From: Diploptera punctata
Taxonomy: Eukaryota > Arthropoda > Insecta > Blattodea > Blaberidae
Assembly (NCBI GenBank): GCA_030220185.1
Contig: JASPKZ010005710.1
Span: forward strand, 868,001-932,000
Length of the DNA stretch: 64,000 bases
Reading direction: 5' to 3'
Shown: piece by piece, positions 61,755-64,000 of the stretch
Position numbering within the stretch: the first letter of the stretch is position 1
Layout: every line of letters starts with the position of its first letter
The notes under the pieces: generated by a model
Told to the model about the DNA's origin: nothing
The model's database searches: none
Seen by the model: the letters and a program-made list of their open reading frames with translations, nothing else
Program-made: the position numbers and the translations under genes

Positions 61755-62060
61755 TATTATTGAGGAGATGGAATTAAAGTGGTTAGGACATGTTTTAAGG
61801 CCAAGACATTCCACTGGAAGTCGTAGAGCCTGACGAAGAAGAAGGACATGTTTTAAGAATGGAAGATGAGCGATGGCCGAAGTAACTATATGAATGGCAT
61901 CCGAACAGAAAGAAGAAAAGAGGGAGACCAAGGTTAACATGGAAGGAAAACTTGAAGACATTATGCAAGCTAGAGGGCTAAGCATCGGAGATGCCCAAGA
62001 CCATAGGCTTTGGAGGTTTGGCTCGGGAAGACAGCAGCAGCTGTGAAAACCCGAAGATAG
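61755..62060 (+). mobile_element. LINE C-terminal fragment
   Basis: Blocks 'LKWLGHVLR', 'MEDERWPK', 'GRPRLTWKENLKTLCKLEGL' and 'RLWRFGSGRQQQL' before a stop. The phrase 'ggacatgttttaag' occurs twice (61785, 61845), a local duplication. An ATT microsatellite lies upstream. Confidence 0.65.
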
Positions 62061-62109
62061 AGAGATTATTTATAAACAGATTTACAAAGTAATAAAACAT
62101 TCCTTTGTC

Positions 62110-62870
62110 CAAAGTGTTTTAAATGTTTATCTTCTTTATCCATTCTGCTCTCTCTTCCTATTCCAATTATTCCAGACCTATCTCCCTTATACCTCTTCTA
62201 TATCATCTATCTATTTAAATCTAGGTCTACCTCTCTGTTCTTTCCCAGGTGGAATCCATTCCAAAGCTTTTCTGGGTAATCTTGTCTCTGGCATCCTACG
62301 TAGGCCTATATGCCTATATCATTCTAACTGTCTGTATCTCACAAATCTAATATTGAATTTTGGACTTTCATTTATTGTCTGATGATTTTATTTCTGATTT
62401 TGTTCCAATTTAGAATGCCTAGTTGAGCGTCTAAAACAATCCATTTCAGTAAACATAAGTTTTAAATTCAAAATTGTATTCAACTGCCAAGTTTCTACAC
62501 CGTATGTTAGCTTGCTTCTAAATATGGATTAATAAATTTGTAATTTGGTATCGATTCTTATATTTTTATCCCATTAAACTACGTTTAACATTGTTATTAC
62601 CGATCTGCCTTTTTGAATTACATATTTTATGTAATTTTCTTGGGTACACTTTGAGTTAATTTTGATCCCCAAGTAATTACATTCTTCGCATCCTTTAATA
62701 CATCCCATTCCATCTTCCAAAACTAAATCTTTCTTTTCATCACCACAAGATAAATAAAATGATTTATTCAAATTCATTTTTAAACCCCATTTAATATACT
62801 CTTCTATGAGTTTTCGACTCATATAATATAGATCCTCATAATCCTATGCTATATTATTATTATTAAAACA
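62110..62870 (-). pseudogene. LINE reverse transcriptase C-terminal half
   Basis: Minus frame 62574-62822 contains 'WGLKMNLNKSFYLSCG' and 'CEECNYLGIKINSKCTQEN'. Downstream broken frames carry 'LTYGVETWQL' and 'RRMPETRLPRKALEWIPPGK'. Architecture resembles LINE-G; 5'-truncated. Confidence 0.72.
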
Positions 62871-62944
62871 TTCAGTTAACATGCCTGAACAAAATGTTGG
62901 AGTTCGTAACCACCCTATAGATATAAAGAATATTTTTAGCTCAC

Positions 62945-63226
62945 CGCACCTCGTAGGACCACGTGCAGGGAATGCCGGCGAACTTCTGAACACATCGGCC
63001 CAGTTCCACGTCCTCGTGAGTTGTGTAGAGATTCTGAAGACATGTCTTGACGTGGGGGGCCACTCGTGCAAGTGTTTCCCTGCTAAGCAGGACTCCCGGT
63101 CCACCCATACAGAAGTTCTCGTCGTACTCCAGGCTCAGTAAACCAAATTCCTCCTGGTTACCTCTTCCTGCCTGACCGATGAACTGCGGTTTCCTGCTAT
63201 CCACTGACCTCAATAGACGCTCCAAC
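62945..63226 (-). CDS. Chondroitin sulfate synthase (CHSY-type) internal exon
   Basis: The one host gene segment recognised. The 93 complete codons encode 'LERLLRSVDSRKPQFIGQAG', then 'LLSLEYDENFCMGGPGVLLS', 'VAPHVKTCLQNLYTTHEDVE' and 'LGRCVQKFAGIPCTWSYEV'. The 'ENFCMGGPG' and 'TTHEDVE.GRC' blocks are hallmarks of the N-terminal GT31-like (glucuronosyltransferase) domain of chondroitin sulfate synthases, Golgi type II enzymes that build the chondroitin chain. The acceptor is ...TTTTGCGGCAG (AG at 63228-63227); the donor is GTGAGC at 62944-62939. The exon starts in phase after two bases of an Arg/Lys codon and ends after CG of an Arg codon. It is GC-richer than its surroundings. Neighbouring exons were not found in the window. 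Confidence 0.9.
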
Positions 63227-63349
63227 CTGCCGCAAAACAATATTTACATCCATTTTATATCGGTAGCTATTATAAGTAAATATCAATAAAACTAAGGCAG
63301 GTGTTAAAAAACCAAGCTTTCCGCGAAGAGCGACTCTCAGCCCGTCTCT

Positions 63350-63411
63350 AACTAAATAATTAACTCGCTGACACTATTGAACCCGTAGGCTCATGGCCGC
63401 GCGGACATAAT
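63350..63411 (-). mobile_element. LINE-A 3' stub
   Basis: About 60 bp of the LINE-A 3' terminus ('aactcgctgacactattgaa' to 'gccgcgcggacataa') lie in the intron upstream of the CHSY exon. Confidence 0.8.
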
Positions 63412-63475
63412 GTTGATCAGATTGTGATGGGTTTTTTTTGCAAAATGTTCTGGAGATTCGTGATATCCAACCTCT

Positions 63476-64000
63476 TCACCCCCTAAAAATCACCCTTTGT
63501 AGTGAAAAACGTGAAATAAAGTCTATATTTTGACGCTTAAATGGCTTACGCTGCCTAAACCATAACAAATACACCAAATTAATGTACATGGAATTGAACT
63601 TCAAACTTTCATGTATCAGAATACCAACACCTTCTCTGGCTCGCTTGGATTTGTTTACTCCACTGTATATGTATATGTAGTCTTGTATTTGTGTAATCGA
63701 TTTTCCTTTTTTCTTCGTCTCGGAGATTGCACAGATCTTCATTTTATATTTCTTCAATTCGTCTGTTATGAGCTCTTTCCCATTAATCGCTCTAACATTC
63801 CAGCATCCAAGTTTCATTTTATTTTTCTTCCATTTGGTGTTCCTTTTTCGTTTGCTAGTTTGTTCCAATTTATCAGTCCGGCTTACTTCGTAAATGTTTC
63901 TGTGAGTAATTGAAAATTTTGCATCTTGGAAGTGAGTTACTAGCCCTTCTTCTTCGATGGGTATTTCTTTTAGTCTGGACCTTCTTCCATGACCTGCCAG
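63476..64000 (-). pseudogene. Non-LTR retrotransposon endonuclease domain, cut by window edge
   Basis: A minus-strand frame open for 175 codons from the window edge to a stop at 63476. The APE-type endonuclease start is visible as 'MKLGCWNVRAINGKELITDE', then 'KYKMKICAISETKKKGK' (conserved Glu in SETK) and 'YSGVNKSKRAREGVGILIHE'. After 'LIHESLKFNSMYI' the frame diverges, so the domain is truncated. It lies in the same orientation as the CHSY exon, presumably in its intron. The N-terminal side extends past 64000. Confidence 0.82.

Overview
This window looks like repeat-dense, AT-rich nuclear DNA from an arthropod, most likely an insect and plausibly a cockroach (Blattodea). That is an inference from the style of the retrotransposon proteins and tRNA-derived SINEs; no species marker is present. 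There are no operons and no long open genes. The only host coding sequence I recognise is one 282-bp exon (62945-63226, minus strand) encoding part of a chondroitin sulfate synthase (CHSY type), so much of the window may be intron or flank of that gene.

Family labels used below are mine. LINE-A: 5'-truncated non-LTR elements with a C-terminal 'RRLRWAGHVARM' block and a (GTAA)n tail. LINE-B/-D/-F/-G/-H: related RT C-termini. LINE-C: RT plus a Cys/His knuckle. LINE-E: 'IRMDDQRL' type. LINE-J: 'WNSLP' C-terminus with a 3' hairpin. SINE-A: GAA tail. SINE-B: TGGA tail. SINE-C. SINE-D: Leu/Ser-tRNA-like head. SINE-E. SINE-F: headless core. SINE-G and SINE-H. There are also Penelope-like elements (PLEs), a hAT, two pogo/Tigger-type elements, Harbinger-type MITEs, foldback elements and microsatellites.

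Layout: 1-3.1 kb is a cluster of tRNA-like repeats with a 298-bp period, including an inverted copy. 3.5-20 kb holds LINE fragments, a PLE inserted into a LINE, Harbinger MITE copy 1, a LINE-in-LINE insertion and a hammerhead foldback. 20-34 kb holds a hAT inserted in LINE-C, a pogo-like MITE, LINE fragments, MITE copy 2 and a second PLE. 34-47 kb is mainly SINE-B, LINE-A and SINE-G, with a second 298-bp tRNA-like array. 47.7-50.1 kb is a large inverted repeat. 55.1-58.6 kb is one LINE-A copy carrying four separate insertions, one of which carries a fifth. 62-64 kb has the host exon between LINE fragments.

The most interesting theme is a set of hammerhead-ribozyme-like motifs associated with PLEs. 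Two lie at the 3' ends of GIY-YIG PLE fragments (10205-10264 plus; 32088-32127 minus). Others occur face to face in both arms of four short palindromic elements (3584-3964, 17220-17496, 55995-56292, 57828-58409), each flanked by an apparent target-site duplication. In three sequence-unrelated versions, helix III is a loopless palindrome, which would favour pairing between two motifs. The opposed arms of the palindromes supply two motifs, though on opposite strands.
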